64,000 bases of DNA from Verrucomicrobiota bacterium. Its GTDB lineage: Bacteria > Verrucomicrobiota > Verrucomicrobiia > Verrucomicrobiales > DEV007. Shown here piece after piece: positions 25,579-35,309 of the stretch; position 1 is the first letter of the stretch, and each line of letters starts with the position of its first letter. Both the position numbers and the translations under genes were made by a program. The stretch is from contig QQNE01000002.1 in NCBI GenBank assembly GCA_003402735.1, positions 1 to 64,000 on the forward strand, given 5' to 3'. The notes beneath the pieces are model-generated. The model was not told the DNA's origin. It saw only the letters and a program-made list of their open reading frames with translations, and ran no database searches.

Positions 25579-27291
25579 ATGAACCCGAGTTCCCTGCACA
25601 AATACCGACCCTTTCCGCCGGTGCATCTGCCCGACCGGACCTGGCCGGACCGCCGCCTTGAGCGGGCCCCCATCTGGTGCAGCGTGGATTTGAGGGACGG
25701 CAACCAAGCTCTACCCATTCCCATGAGTGTGGAAGAGAAGATCGAGATGTTCGATCTGCTCGTGCGCATCGGCTTCAAACAGATCGAGGTCGGCTTCCCT
25801 TCCGCTGCGGATACCGAATTCAACTTCCTGCGCCGCCTCGCCGACGAAAACCGCATCCCGCCAGATGTCACCGTCCAGGTGCTGGTCCAGGCTCGCGAGC
25901 ACCTCATTCGCCGCACCTTCGAAGCTCTGGAAGGCATTCCCCGCGCCATCGTTCACCTCTACAATTCCACGTCCCCCCTGCAGAGGCGCGTCACCTTCCG
26001 GGACGCATCGCGCGAGGAGATCAAGAAGATCGCCACGGAGGGGACCGCCCTGGTGAAAGAATTGGCCGGCCGGGTGCCTCCCTCGCAGCGCATCGATTTC
26101 CAATATTCGCCGGAGAGCTTTTCCGACACCGAACTCGATTTCTCCCTGGAGGTTTGTGAGGCGGTCAAAGCGATTTGGCGCCCCACCCGGGATCAGCCCA
26201 TGATCCTGAATCTGCCGGCCACCGTGGAGTGGAGCACCCCGAATGTTCACGCCGACCAGATCGAATGGTTCTGCCGCCAGATCAGCCATCGCGACACGGT
26301 GATCATCAGCCTACACACCCACAACGACCGCGGCACCGGCATCGCCGCCACCGAACTCGGCTTGCTGGCCGGAGCGGACCGGGTCGAAGGCACTTTGTTT
26401 GGGAACGGCGAACGCACCGGCAACCTCGATCTGGTCGTGGTGGCCCTGAACCTGAACAGCCATGGAATCGAAACCGGTCTCGACTTCTCCGATCTCCCCG
26501 CCATCCGCGCCGTCTACGAACGCTGCACGCGCATGACCGTTCCCGAACGGCAACCCTACGCCGGGGAACTGGTTTTCACCGCCTTTTCCGGGAGCCACCA
26601 GGACGCCATCAAGAAGGGGTTCGATCGCCGCTCCGCCGAACTCGCCGACAATCCCCACCTTGCCTGGGGCGTGCCTTACCTGACCATCGATCCTCGGGAT
26701 ATCGGCCGCAGCTACGAGGCAATCATCCGAATCAACAGCCAGAGCGGACGTGGCGGTGTGGCCTACGTCCTTGACCGGGATCACGGGCTCGACCTTCCCA
26801 AGACCATGCATCATCAAGTCGGTCATGCGATCTACTCCCACGCAGACCGCTTGGGTCGGGAACTCTCGAGCGACGAAATTCGCGAATACTTCCACGAGCA
26901 CTTCGTGAACCTCAACGAGCCGTTTGCCTTGCTCGATTTCGAACTCAATCATCATGGACCGGGCAAACCTGGCGAAGTTCGCTGCCAAGCCACTTTCCGC
27001 GCCCATGGGAAGACGCTCCAACTTTCAGGCACCGGCAACGGCCCCATCAATGCGCTGGTGCGAGCGCTCGAGGCCGTCGGCCTCAAGACGTTTCATGTGA
27101 CGGATTACCGCTCCCACGCCGTCCGCGGCGGATCCGACGCCGACTCGGCGGCGTTCGTCCAACTCAATCAGACCGAAACCGGCGACCTTGTTTGGGGCTG
27201 CGGAATCGATCCCTCGATTGAGATGGCCGGGCTGCGCGCCCTGGTGAGTGCCATGAACCTTCTCGCCTCCGGGGAGAGACTTGGCGCCTGA
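25579..27291 (+). CDS. leuA: 2-isopropylmalate synthase
   Basis: First committed enzyme of leucine synthesis: condenses acetyl-CoA with 2-oxoisovalerate in the cytosol. The 570-residue form is the long type (LeuA type 2 as in actinobacteria). IWCSVDLRDGNQAL near residue 35 is the substrate/metal motif, LHTHNDRG near 245 holds the metal-binding His pair, GNGERTGN follows, and the C-terminal ~130 residues (TFRAHGKTLQLSGTGNGPINALVRAL) form the leucine-binding regulatory domain, so feedback inhibition is expected. ATG 25579 is chosen because MNPSSLHKYRPFPP matches the family N terminus; the TTG at 25489 overlaps the predicted attenuator. Stands alone here, with no leuB, leuC or leuD nearby. Confidence 0.96.
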   Translation: MNPSSLHKYRPFPPVHLPDRTWPDRRLERAPIWCSVDLRDGNQALPIPMSVEEKIEMFDLLVRIGFKQIEVGFPSAADTEFNFLRRLADENRIPPDVTVQVLVQAREHLIRRTFEALEGIPRAIVHLYNSTSPLQRRVTFRDASREEIKKIATEGTALVKELAGRVPPSQRIDFQYSPESFSDTELDFSLEVCEAVKAIWRPTRDQPMILNLPATVEWSTPNVHADQIEWFCRQISHRDTVIISLHTHNDRGTGIAATELGLLAGADRVEGTLFGNGERTGNLDLVVVALNLNSHGIETGLDFSDLPAIRAVYERCTRMTVPERQPYAGELVFTAFSGSHQDAIKKGFDRRSAELADNPHLAWGVPYLTIDPRDIGRSYEAIIRINSQSGRGGVAYVLDRDHGLDLPKTMHHQVGHAIYSHADRLGRELSSDEIREYFHEHFVNLNEPFALLDFELNHHGPGKPGEVRCQATFRAHGKTLQLSGTGNGPINALVRALEAVGLKTFHVTDYRSHAVRGGSDADSAAFVQLNQTETGDLVWGCGIDPSIEMAGLRALVSAMNLLASGERLGA

Positions 27292-27330
27292 ACCCGCAGC
27301 ACAAACCTCGCCGAACAGACCGTCCGCCCC

Positions 27331-28839
27331 TCAGTTCCCGGGCTTGCTGTGCGAAGCACGGGTGACTGCGGCTGCGGCCGCCGCCGGCTTGCTCCGGTCA
27401 TAACCGCCACCCAAAGCGCGGTAAGCCAGGATCCAGGCGCTCAACTGACGCTGCTTGAGTTCGATCAACTCCAGCCGAGCGTCCAGTGTATCCCGCTGCG
27501 TCAACAACACCTCGGTGTAATCGGCCCGGGCCGCGTTGAAAAGCTCCACGGAAGTCCCGATGGCGCCGGTTAGCGTCTCGACCTCCTTGGTCTTCAAATC
27601 GTAGCCGCTGCCAAGATTCCGGATTTGGGCGAGTTGATTCACCACCTCCACGTAGGCATTCAACATGGTCTGCTGGTATTGATAGAGTGCCGCCAACTGC
27701 CGAGCGTTCGCGCTTTGAAAGGCCGCCTTGATCGCGCTCCGGTTGATCAGGGGCGCGGCGAGGTCCGCCACGGCGTTGTAGGCCACGCTCTCCGGCGCCG
27801 TCAGCAGAGATCCCATCTGGAAGGCATTAAACCCGAGCGCCCCGCCGATATCGAGGGACGGGTAAAAACGGGCACTTGCAGCCTTCACCTCCAGCCCGGC
27901 CGCCTTCAATTCCAACTCCGCTCTCCGCACATCCGGACGATTCCGAAGCAGATCCGAAGGCACCCCGGCAGCGATCGATGCCAAGGAGAGGCGCTCAAAC
28001 CCGACGGATTTCCTCTGGATCGGCGTGGGGTAACGGCCCGCCAGGAAGTTGAGGCGATTTTCCAAAACCGTGATCTGCTGACGGATGTCGTAGACTCGGC
28101 TCTGGTTCTTGAGCACTTCCGCCTCAAACCGACGCACCGCCAGCTCGGTCACCTTTGCGGCCGCCTTCTGCAACCTCACCGCCTCCAACGCGCTTTGTTG
28201 CACCTCGATGGTCTGGCGAAGAATATCGGCTTGGTTGTCGAGCGCGAGAAGCTCGTAGTAGCTCCGCGCGATCTCCGATACCAAGTTGGTCACCATGAAA
28301 GTCCGGCCCTCCTGGGACGCCAAGTAACGCAAAACCGCAGCGTCCCGTTCATTGCGGAGACGCCTCCAGATGTCCACCTCCCAAGAAAAATCGGCCCGGA
28401 AATTGAAGTCCGACAAGGGGTCAGGGAACGCTTCACCCGGACGAATCTCCAGGTTTTCCTCGACGGCCCCACTCCGGGTGAACTCCCCGACCTTGTCGAC
28501 TCCGCCCCCGGCTCCCAGCCGAACGAAGGGGAAGACGGCCCCTTTGCGCTGAAGGACCTCGCTCTTGGACACGGCGATCTCCTGAAGCAGGATGTTCAAT
28601 TCCTGGTTGCGCGCCAGGGAATCGCTGATCAGCCCGGCCAACGTCTCATCCCGGAAATACTCTTTCCAGTCCAGCAACGCCGAATTGGCGCTCTCCTCGG
28701 CGACCGGGAAATGCTCGGGGACCGTCCAGTCCGACGCCGCGGACCCATCGGCATCCGTCTTCAGCAGCGCACAGCCCTGGGAAAGCAGCGCCAAACAGCC
28801 CACCCCCATCGCCCAGTTGATCGGAGTGTTTCGCTTCAT
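27331..28839 (-). CDS. RND efflux outer-membrane lipoprotein (OprM/NodT family)
   Basis: Outer-membrane channel of a tripartite efflux pump. From ATG 28839 it begins with a lipoprotein signal MKRNTPINWAMGVGCLALLSQGC, the Cys at the end of LSQGC being lipidated. The 502 residues show the two OEP repeats, with long coiled helices (ARSYYELLALDNQADILRQTI ... AAKVTELAVRRFEAEV and the second copy near SANARQLAALYQYQQT) and FSWEVDIWRRLRNE plus RPDVRRAELELKAAG, both family hallmarks. Divergent from the adaptor and pump genes (363 bp apart), so the three parts are probably co-regulated from the shared intergenic region. Convergent with leuA (39 bp). Confidence 0.93.
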   Translation of the reverse strand: MKRNTPINWAMGVGCLALLSQGCALLKTDADGSAASDWTVPEHFPVAEESANSALLDWKEYFRDETLAGLISDSLARNQELNILLQEIAVSKSEVLQRKGAVFPFVRLGAGGGVDKVGEFTRSGAVEENLEIRPGEAFPDPLSDFNFRADFSWEVDIWRRLRNERDAAVLRYLASQEGRTFMVTNLVSEIARSYYELLALDNQADILRQTIEVQQSALEAVRLQKAAAKVTELAVRRFEAEVLKNQSRVYDIRQQITVLENRLNFLAGRYPTPIQRKSVGFERLSLASIAAGVPSDLLRNRPDVRRAELELKAAGLEVKAASARFYPSLDIGGALGFNAFQMGSLLTAPESVAYNAVADLAAPLINRSAIKAAFQSANARQLAALYQYQQTMLNAYVEVVNQLAQIRNLGSGYDLKTKEVETLTGAIGTSVELFNAARADYTEVLLTQRDTLDARLELIELKQRQLSAWILAYRALGGGYDRSKPAAAAAAVTRASHSKPGN

Positions 28840-29202
28840 GAGAGATGATTCATGAGGTCCGCCGACCCGGTGAGTCCGCCACCAGACACTAACCGCAACA
28901 TCGTCCAGGGTTTCATTCTTGCGCGTGAATTTGAATGACAATGGCCACAAAGCCGTGCCGTCCCCAAGAGTCAACGCTTGGCGGAAATCCCGGCACCTCA
29001 GCGCTATCTATTGACACCGGCACCTCGCACCCGCAAGCAGGAATTCTGCGCTTCTGCCTCTTGCAACCTCACAACGCAGAGTGCCACCTCCCATGAGCAC
29101 TCGTCTTCCCGGAACATCGGGTCCCAAGGGTGAAAAAATACCCTGCCGAGGCGATGGCAATCGACGGCATCCTGTGATTGTGTCAACTTGGACCATCCTG
29201 CA
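28840..29202. promoter_or_regulatory. divergent intergenic region of the RND efflux genes
   Basis: This 363-bp region has no supported gene. It must carry promoters for the outer-membrane component (minus) and the adaptor-pump pair (plus). A TTGACA occurs at 29013-29018 on the plus strand without a recognisable -10 partner. AGGGT-GAAAAAAT-ACCCT (29127-29144) is a short inverted repeat. No TetR- or MarR-type regulator gene is adjacent. Confidence 0.4.
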
Positions 29203-30393
29203 ATGCCAACCGAATCCATTTCCAAAACCATCTTCTGCGCCGGATTTTCGGCCATCTTTGCCCTCACCGGCTGCCTCGAAAAGCCCCACGAAGCCACGAA
29301 ACACGGGGAACACGGCGAGCACGAAGGAACCGCGGAGCACGGCAAATCTGGCGGGCACGGGGAGGAAGCCGCCAAGCTTGTGGCCACGAGTCCCAAGACG
29401 ATGGATGTCGTGCTCACCCAGCCTTACGTCTGCCAGATCCATGCGCGCCGCCACATTGAATTGCGCGCGCTGGTCGAAGGATATTTGGAAAAAGTGGAGA
29501 TCAGAGAGGGTCAAACGGTGAAAGAGGGGGACATCCTCTTCAAGATCTTCCCACCTCTCTACGAGGCCAGACTGGCCTCCGCCAAAGCGGAAGTCCTCCG
29601 TGCCCAGGTTGAATACGACAACACCAAGAAACTCCTGGAAAAAGCCGTGGTCTCCGAGCAGGAACTCCGACTGAAACAGGCCGAACTTGCCAAGGCCGAG
29701 GCCGAGCTCAAACTCGCAGACGCAGAATTCAATTTCACCAGGGTCAAAGCCCCCTTTGACGGCATCATCGACCGCACCTATCAACAGCAGGGGAGCCTCG
29801 TCAAAGAGGAGGATCTGCTGACCACCCTTTCCGATACTCAGGTCATGTGGGTCTATTTCAACGTCCCCGAAGCCCGTTATTTTGAATTCAAAAATCGGCA
29901 GGCCAAGACCTCAGACTATTCCAGACTGGAGCTTAAGGATTCCACCATCGAACTGAAACTGGCCGACGGAACAAAATTCCAACACAGCCCTGGCAACACC
30001 GTCACCATCGAAGGCCAGTTCAACAATGAAACGGGCAATATCCCCTTCCGTGCCGATTTCCCAAACCCGGAGGGCCTGCTCCGGCACGGACAGACCGGCA
30101 CGATTCTGGTGAACCGAGCCATCAAGAATGCGATCGTGATTCCCCAGCGCGCCACCTTCGAAATTCTCGACAACCAATATGTTTGGGTCATTGGCGAGGA
30201 TCACGTGATCCGGCAACGGCCGATCGAAGTTGAGCACGAGCTTGAAGATGTCTTTGTGTTGAAAAGCGGGCTGAAGCTCGAGGACAAGTTCATTCTTGAA
30301 GGCATCCGCCACGTCCACGACGGACAAAAAGCGGAAGCCGAGTTCCTGCCGATGGAAGAGGCGCTCAAGCACCAGAAATTTCACGCGGAGTAA
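29203..30393 (+). CDS. RND efflux periplasmic adaptor lipoprotein with His-rich linker
   Basis: Membrane-fusion (AcrA/MexA-type) subunit linking the RND pump to the outer-membrane channel. ATG 29203 gives a lipoprotein signal ending LTGC (Cys near residue 24). Then comes an unusual ~30-residue linker with nine His (PHEATKHGEHGEHEG..), followed by the lipoyl half ELRALVEGYLEKVEIREGQTVKEGDILFKI, an alpha-hairpin (AKAEVLRAQVEYDNTKKLLEK ... LKQAELAKAEAELKLADAEF), the second lipoyl half FTRVKAPFDGIIDRTY, a beta-barrel and the membrane-proximal domain. 396 residues is normal. The His-rich part may bind metal or be only a spacer; its DNA resembles an interspersed repeat. 45 bp before the pump gene, so one operon. 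Confidence 0.93.
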   Translation: MPTESISKTIFCAGFSAIFALTGCLEKPHEATKHGEHGEHEGTAEHGKSGGHGEEAAKLVATSPKTMDVVLTQPYVCQIHARRHIELRALVEGYLEKVEIREGQTVKEGDILFKIFPPLYEARLASAKAEVLRAQVEYDNTKKLLEKAVVSEQELRLKQAELAKAEAELKLADAEFNFTRVKAPFDGIIDRTYQQQGSLVKEEDLLTTLSDTQVMWVYFNVPEARYFEFKNRQAKTSDYSRLELKDSTIELKLADGTKFQHSPGNTVTIEGQFNNETGNIPFRADFPNPEGLLRHGQTGTILVNRAIKNAIVIPQRATFEILDNQYVWVIGEDHVIRQRPIEVEHELEDVFVLKSGLKLEDKFILEGIRHVHDGQKAEAEFLPMEEALKHQKFHAE

Positions 30394-30438
30394 CCGGATC
30401 CCAACGATCACAAGGAATCCTCACAAGCTCCACCGACC

Positions 30439-33400
30439 ATGTTCACTCAGATTCTCTACCGGCCCGCGTTGGCCATTGTCATCTCCATCATCCTGCTCTT
30501 CCTGGGCCTGTTGGGGATCAAAACCCTGCCCATCGCCCAGTTTCCTGACATCGCTCCGCCAACGGTGATGGTCTCCATCGCTTATCCAGGGGCGAGCGCC
30601 AACGTGTTGGTCGATTCCGTTCTGATCCCCCTGGAGCAGTCGATCAATGGGGTCCAGAACATGCGTTATATGGTCTCCTCGGCCACAAGCGCGGGTGAAG
30701 CCACCATCACCATTTATTTTGAACCGGGCACAGACCCGGACATCAACGTGGTGAACGTGCAGAACCGCGTGAACATCATGCTGAGTCGGCTCCCGCCCCT
30801 CGTCGTTCGTGAGGGCATCCTCGTGAGTCAGGTCGTCCCGAGCATGTTGATGTATGTGAACCTGTTCAGCACGGATCCAAACGCCGACCAGAAGGATCTC
30901 TACAACTACGCCAACGTCTACATCATGCCGGAACTGAAGCGGATTCAGGGCATGGGTCTGCCGCGGAACCTGGGCAACCGCAGCTTTGCGATGCGGATCT
31001 GGCTGAACCCCGAGCGAATGCGCGCCTACAACATCTCCGTGGAGGACGTGATGAAGGCCCTGGCGGAACAGAGCATCATCGGGTCCCCCGGACGCCTCGG
31101 CCAAGCCACCGGGATGACCTCGCAGTCCAGGGAATACGTCCTGACCTACATCGGACGTTATAACAAGGCCGAGCAATATGGAGAAATCATTCTGCGGGCC
31201 AATCCCGATGGGGAGATTCTCCGGCTCAAAGACGTATGTGTTCCGCCTGAGTCCGCACAAGGCATGCCCGCCACTGCGGCTTCATCCACCGGACCCGCCA
31301 AGCACTATCACGAAGGAATTGAACTCGGCTCCGAATTCTTTGATATCTATTCGGACATCAACGGACACCCCACCGCCTCGATCGTCCTCAAGCAGGCCCC
31401 CGGCTCAAACGCCGCTCAGGTGATTGAACTGATCAAGGCGAAACTTGAGGAGATGAGAGAGTCGTTCCCTCCGGGAATGGATTATGAATTGGCCTATGAC
31501 GTCTCCCATTTCCTGGATGCCTCCATCGAAAAGGTGGTTCACACCCTGATTGAGGCCTTCATCTTGGTGTCGCTCGTCGTCTTCATGTTCCTCGGCGACC
31601 TCCGCTCCACCCTGATCCCCACCCTCGCCGTTCCCGTCTCTTTGATCGGGACTTTCTTCTTCCTGCAACTGATGGGTTTGTCAATCAACCTGATCACCCT
31701 CTTCGCGATGGTGTTGGCCATCGGGGTGGTGGTGGATGACGCCATCGTCGTGGTGGAGGCGGTGCACGCAAAGATGGCCGCCAAACATCTCTCCCCCTAT
31801 CGAGCCACCATGGAGGTGCTTCATGAGATCAGCGGGGCCATCATCGCCATCACACTGGTGATGACGGCGGTCTTTGTCCCGGTCACCTTCATCCCGGGCC
31901 CGGTCGGGCAGTTCTACCGGCAATTCGGGATTACGATGGCCACCTCGATCGTTCTTTCCGGTCTCGTCGCCCTGACCCTGACCCCCGTGCTTTGCGCGAT
32001 GATCCTCAAGCCTCACGACAATCACGCCAATGGCCATTCCGCTCCGGCCGGGGAGAAAAAAAACCGTGGCCTGTTCCACAAGATCCTGGTCGGTGCCGGG
32101 GGTTTGATCGTCCTCGCCGGCATCACCTACCTAGCCTATCACTTGTGGGGACCCATCGGATTCCTCTTCATCCTCTTGCCATTTGTTCGAGGCCCATTTG
32201 ACCGTGCCGTGGAAGCGATCACCCGCGGCTATTCAGGCTTTGTGCGAGCCATTGCCACCCGCCGCCTCTTTACGGTGGTGACGATCGGAGCCTTCACAGC
32301 GGCAATCGTTGCCGTGAACCTAAAACTTCCGACGGGTTTCATTCCCGGTGAGGATCAGGGGATTATTTATGCCGTTCTGCAGACACCCCCTGGTTCCACG
32401 CTGGAATACACCAACGCCAAGTCACAGGAATTGGAGAGCATCGCCAGAGGACTTGAGGAGGTGACCTCCATCACCTCACTGGCAGGATATGAGGTCCTGA
32501 CCGAGGGCCGTGGTTCCAACGCCGGGACCTGTATCATCAACCTGAGGGATTGGGATGAGCGCAAGCGCACGGCTCGCGAAATCATCCTGGAGCTCGAGGA
32601 GCGATGCCACAAGATGACCAACGTCAAACTCGAGTTCTTCGAACCACCGGCCGTCCCCGGTTTCGGTGCGGCCGGGGGTTTCAGCTTGGTGCTTCTGGAC
32701 AAAACCCAATCCAGCGTGGTCGACTACGCCAAGCTCGGAGTGATCACGGACAAATTCATCGCCGCCCTCAAGGAACGCGAGGAATTGAAAAACCTGTTCA
32801 CGTTCTATACCGCGAACTATCCCCAATACGAATTGGTCATCGACAATGACGTGGCCATGCAAAAAGGTGTGTCCATCCAGACCGCCCTGGATAACCTCAA
32901 CATCCTGATCGGCAGCACCTATGAACAGGGCTTCATTCTGTTCAACCAGTTCTACAAGGTCTACGTCCAATCATGGCCGGAATTCCGCCGCATGCCCGAG
33001 GACCTGAACAATCTGTTCGTCAAAAACGACCACGGGGAAATGGTCCCCTACTCCTCGTTCATGTCCATCAAGAAGCGCCAGGGCCTCAACGAGATCGACC
33101 GCTTCAATCTCTACCCAGCCGCCATCATCCAAGGCGCTCCCGCCCCCGGGTTCAGCACCGGCCAGGCCATCAAAGCGGTTCAGGAGGTCGCGGCAGATCC
33201 GAATGTGGTACCTCGTGGCTACGGGATCGACTGGTCCGGCCTCTCCTACGACGAATCCCGAAAAGGCAACGAAGCGATTTACATCTTCCTCATCGTGGTC
33301 GCCTTCGTCTATCTCGTCCTCGTCGCCCAATACGAGAGCTTCATCATCCCCCTCGCGGTCATCCTCTCTCTGCCTGTCGGCATCTTCGGCTCTTTCCTGT

Positions 33401-33858
33401 TCCTCAAGGTCATGGGCTTGGCCAACGATGTGTATGCCCAGATCGGTCTGGTCATGCTCGTGGGCCTCCTCGCCAAGAACGCCATCCTCATCGTTGAGTT
33501 TGCGGTGCAGCGCCGCCGCGAGGGCCTTTCCCTGCTCGATGCCGCGGTCGAGGGCGGAAGGCTGCGCTTCCGTCCCATCCAGATGACCTCGTTCGCCTTC
33601 ATTGCCGGTCTCATCCCGCTGGTCTTCGCCACCGGAGCAGGCGCCATCGGCAACCGCACCATCGGCACCACCGGGGCGGGCGGAATGATCCTCGGCACCG
33701 TGATCGGTGTCCTGCTCATTCCTGGCCTGTATTACCTGTTCGGCCGCATGGCGGATGGTCAAAAACTCCTCAAGGACGAAGTGGACGAACCCCTCACCGA
33801 ATCCCTGGAGCACGCGGTGTCGACACCTCCGCACAGTGACGACACCGAGCCTTCGTAA
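30439..33858 (+). CDS. RND multidrug efflux pump, HAE1 family (AcrB/MexB-like)
   Basis: Inner-membrane proton/drug antiporter of 1139 residues (AcrB is 1049). The N-terminal helix ALAIVISIILLFLGLLGIKTLPIAQFPDIAPP, the proton-relay motif AIGVVVDDAIVVVEAV in TM4, the conserved FIPGEDQG after TM7, and GLLAKNAILIVEFA in TM10 (relay Lys) are all intact. Two expansions are seen: ~25 residues in the porter domain (PESAQGMPATAASSTGP..) and a hydrophobic insertion between TM6 and TM7 (about 524-587) that could form two extra membrane helices (ILVGAGGLIVLAGITYLAY, IGFLFILLPF). Follows its adaptor gene in one operon. Substrates cannot be read; motifs are of the hydrophobic-drug type, not the heavy-metal (CusA) type. 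Confidence 0.95.
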   Translation: MFTQILYRPALAIVISIILLFLGLLGIKTLPIAQFPDIAPPTVMVSIAYPGASANVLVDSVLIPLEQSINGVQNMRYMVSSATSAGEATITIYFEPGTDPDINVVNVQNRVNIMLSRLPPLVVREGILVSQVVPSMLMYVNLFSTDPNADQKDLYNYANVYIMPELKRIQGMGLPRNLGNRSFAMRIWLNPERMRAYNISVEDVMKALAEQSIIGSPGRLGQATGMTSQSREYVLTYIGRYNKAEQYGEIILRANPDGEILRLKDVCVPPESAQGMPATAASSTGPAKHYHEGIELGSEFFDIYSDINGHPTASIVLKQAPGSNAAQVIELIKAKLEEMRESFPPGMDYELAYDVSHFLDASIEKVVHTLIEAFILVSLVVFMFLGDLRSTLIPTLAVPVSLIGTFFFLQLMGLSINLITLFAMVLAIGVVVDDAIVVVEAVHAKMAAKHLSPYRATMEVLHEISGAIIAITLVMTAVFVPVTFIPGPVGQFYRQFGITMATSIVLSGLVALTLTPVLCAMILKPHDNHANGHSAPAGEKKNRGLFHKILVGAGGLIVLAGITYLAYHLWGPIGFLFILLPFVRGPFDRAVEAITRGYSGFVRAIATRRLFTVVTIGAFTAAIVAVNLKLPTGFIPGEDQGIIYAVLQTPPGSTLEYTNAKSQELESIARGLEEVTSITSLAGYEVLTEGRGSNAGTCIINLRDWDERKRTAREIILELEERCHKMTNVKLEFFEPPAVPGFGAAGGFSLVLLDKTQSSVVDYAKLGVITDKFIAALKEREELKNLFTFYTANYPQYELVIDNDVAMQKGVSIQTALDNLNILIGSTYEQGFILFNQFYKVYVQSWPEFRRMPEDLNNLFVKNDHGEMVPYSSFMSIKKRQGLNEIDRFNLYPAAIIQGAPAPGFSTGQAIKAVQEVAADPNVVPRGYGIDWSGLSYDESRKGNEAIYIFLIVVAFVYLVLVAQYESFIIPLAVILSLPVGIFGSFLFLKVMGLANDVYAQIGLVMLVGLLAKNAILIVEFAVQRRREGLSLLDAAVEGGRLRFRPIQMTSFAFIAGLIPLVFATGAGAIGNRTIGTTGAGGMILGTVIGVLLIPGLYYLFGRMADGQKLLKDEVDEPLTESLEHAVSTPPHSDDTEPS

Positions 33859-33883
33859 GCCCTGCAAGCGGGGAATCCGCCGG

Positions 33884-35176
33884 TCACCGACTCACCGCAC
33901 CGCTTACGGCGGCGGGTCGTTGCGCACCGTTGAAATCGGTCTCCAACAAATACGTCGGGTCCGCGTGATCAAACGGGGCGGTCGGCACCGGTTTGGCGTC
34001 GTATTGGGCGCCATCCCAGCTCAACCCGACGAAGTCCTCGAGGCCGCGTCCGGCTGAGGCCCCCTGTTTGGGACTGTCGCCCAAAACGATATTCCCGGCC
34101 AGGATCACGCCCTCCCGACCGTTCGGAAAATTGATGGCGCTCCTGTCCCGGGAATAGAGGATATTGTTGGCCAGAATCATCCCCTCACGGCCATTCCAGG
34201 AGCCGCCCTTGAACGCATCCCCGGTATTGATGATGGTGTTGTGGAGCACTTGCAGATTCAGAGACTTGCCCTGGTGATCCGTGCTGACGAATCCCGAACC
34301 CTTGCCACTGATGAGCACATTGTTGCGCACGATCGCCTCACCTTGAACCTGCATGGCGCTGTCGGCACTGCGCCGACAGAGATTGCGCTCGATGATGTTC
34401 ACCGGTTTCCCCGCAGTGCCGTAAACGGTGATGCAGGGATACTGGGTGTCGTGCACATCGTTCTCGGCAATCAGGTTGCCCCAGGAGCCCTGTTTGACCT
34501 CGATGCCGTCCCCTTGCGAGCCTTTGCAATCATGGATGTGATTGAGGGCGATGACGCTCTCGCTCATGATGAACTCGCCATTGTTCGCCCCGAGATACAT
34601 TCCCTCGCCATGTCCGCCACCGTCATGCAGATGATTGCGGGTCAGAAAAAGACGATTGGAATTGGCGCTATTGGCGCTGAGGCAGACGGCCCCGGTGTGA
34701 TGGATGTGGCACCGATCAATCCAGACCTCGCTGCATTGGCCGAGCCGCAGACCATGACTGCCGCCGGTGATCTCGACCCCTCGCACACACAGGTGATGGA
34801 CGGGCGCAGCCGAACCGATGTTCATCACGTTCTGGTTCGCATCCGCCCGGGTGAGCACCACCTTGGCCCCTTCCTCCGCCACGATCCAGATCGGCGCCTC
34901 TGCGGTGCCACTCACGCTGATTTCCCAGCGCCGCCCCAGCAGATAGGTGCCCGCCGCAACGACCAATTGATCGCCCGGTTGCAACGCCGCCACGGCCTTG
35001 GCAAGCGCGTCCTCCCCGGTGTCGGTGTGCTTCAGGATGCGCTTGGGAACCGCATCGGCCCAGGCCGGAGCATAGCGCGCATCCGCCGCATGCAGGATCG
35101 CCACGGAGGCGAGCCAGAGCACTCCGACGCCGCGAAACTGGGAAAAAGCGAAAATCGATGATGGCTTGGGGATCAT
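33884..35176 (-). CDS. secreted right-handed parallel beta-helix protein
   Basis: A 430-residue exported protein with a signal peptide (GVGVLWLASVAILHAADA). After ALAKAVAALQPGDQLVVAAGTYLL, the standard start of pectate-lyase-like beta-helices, there are repeated rungs with short strands and Asn/Gly turns (SVIALNHIHDCKGSQGDGIEVKQG, LIAENDVHDTQYPCITVYG, NIIERNLCRRSADSAMQVQG). Such folds occur in polysaccharide lyases (PL1/PL6-like) and in right-handed beta-helix binding proteins. No definite catalytic site was recognised, so lyase activity is not claimed. It is divergent from the Tat-exported gene (133 bp) and lies in a carbohydrate-like neighbourhood. Confidence 0.8.
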   Translation of the reverse strand: MIPKPSSIFAFSQFRGVGVLWLASVAILHAADARYAPAWADAVPKRILKHTDTGEDALAKAVAALQPGDQLVVAAGTYLLGRRWEISVSGTAEAPIWIVAEEGAKVVLTRADANQNVMNIGSAAPVHHLCVRGVEITGGSHGLRLGQCSEVWIDRCHIHHTGAVCLSANSANSNRLFLTRNHLHDGGGHGEGMYLGANNGEFIMSESVIALNHIHDCKGSQGDGIEVKQGSWGNLIAENDVHDTQYPCITVYGTAGKPVNIIERNLCRRSADSAMQVQGEAIVRNNVLISGKGSGFVSTDHQGKSLNLQVLHNTIINTGDAFKGGSWNGREGMILANNILYSRDRSAINFPNGREGVILAGNIVLGDSPKQGASAGRGLEDFVGLSWDGAQYDAKPVPTAPFDHADPTYLLETDFNGAQRPAAVSGAVSR

Positions 35177-35309
35177 AATGCGCCATCGTCACGGAGTGGG
35201 CGGTCCGTTTCAATAGACAAAAATGGGCCAGCGCTGAAATCCCGAAACTTTCGCGAAACATGCCGAGGTGGATGGCAGTGTCATCGGGGCAGATCATCCC
35301 AGGAACCCG

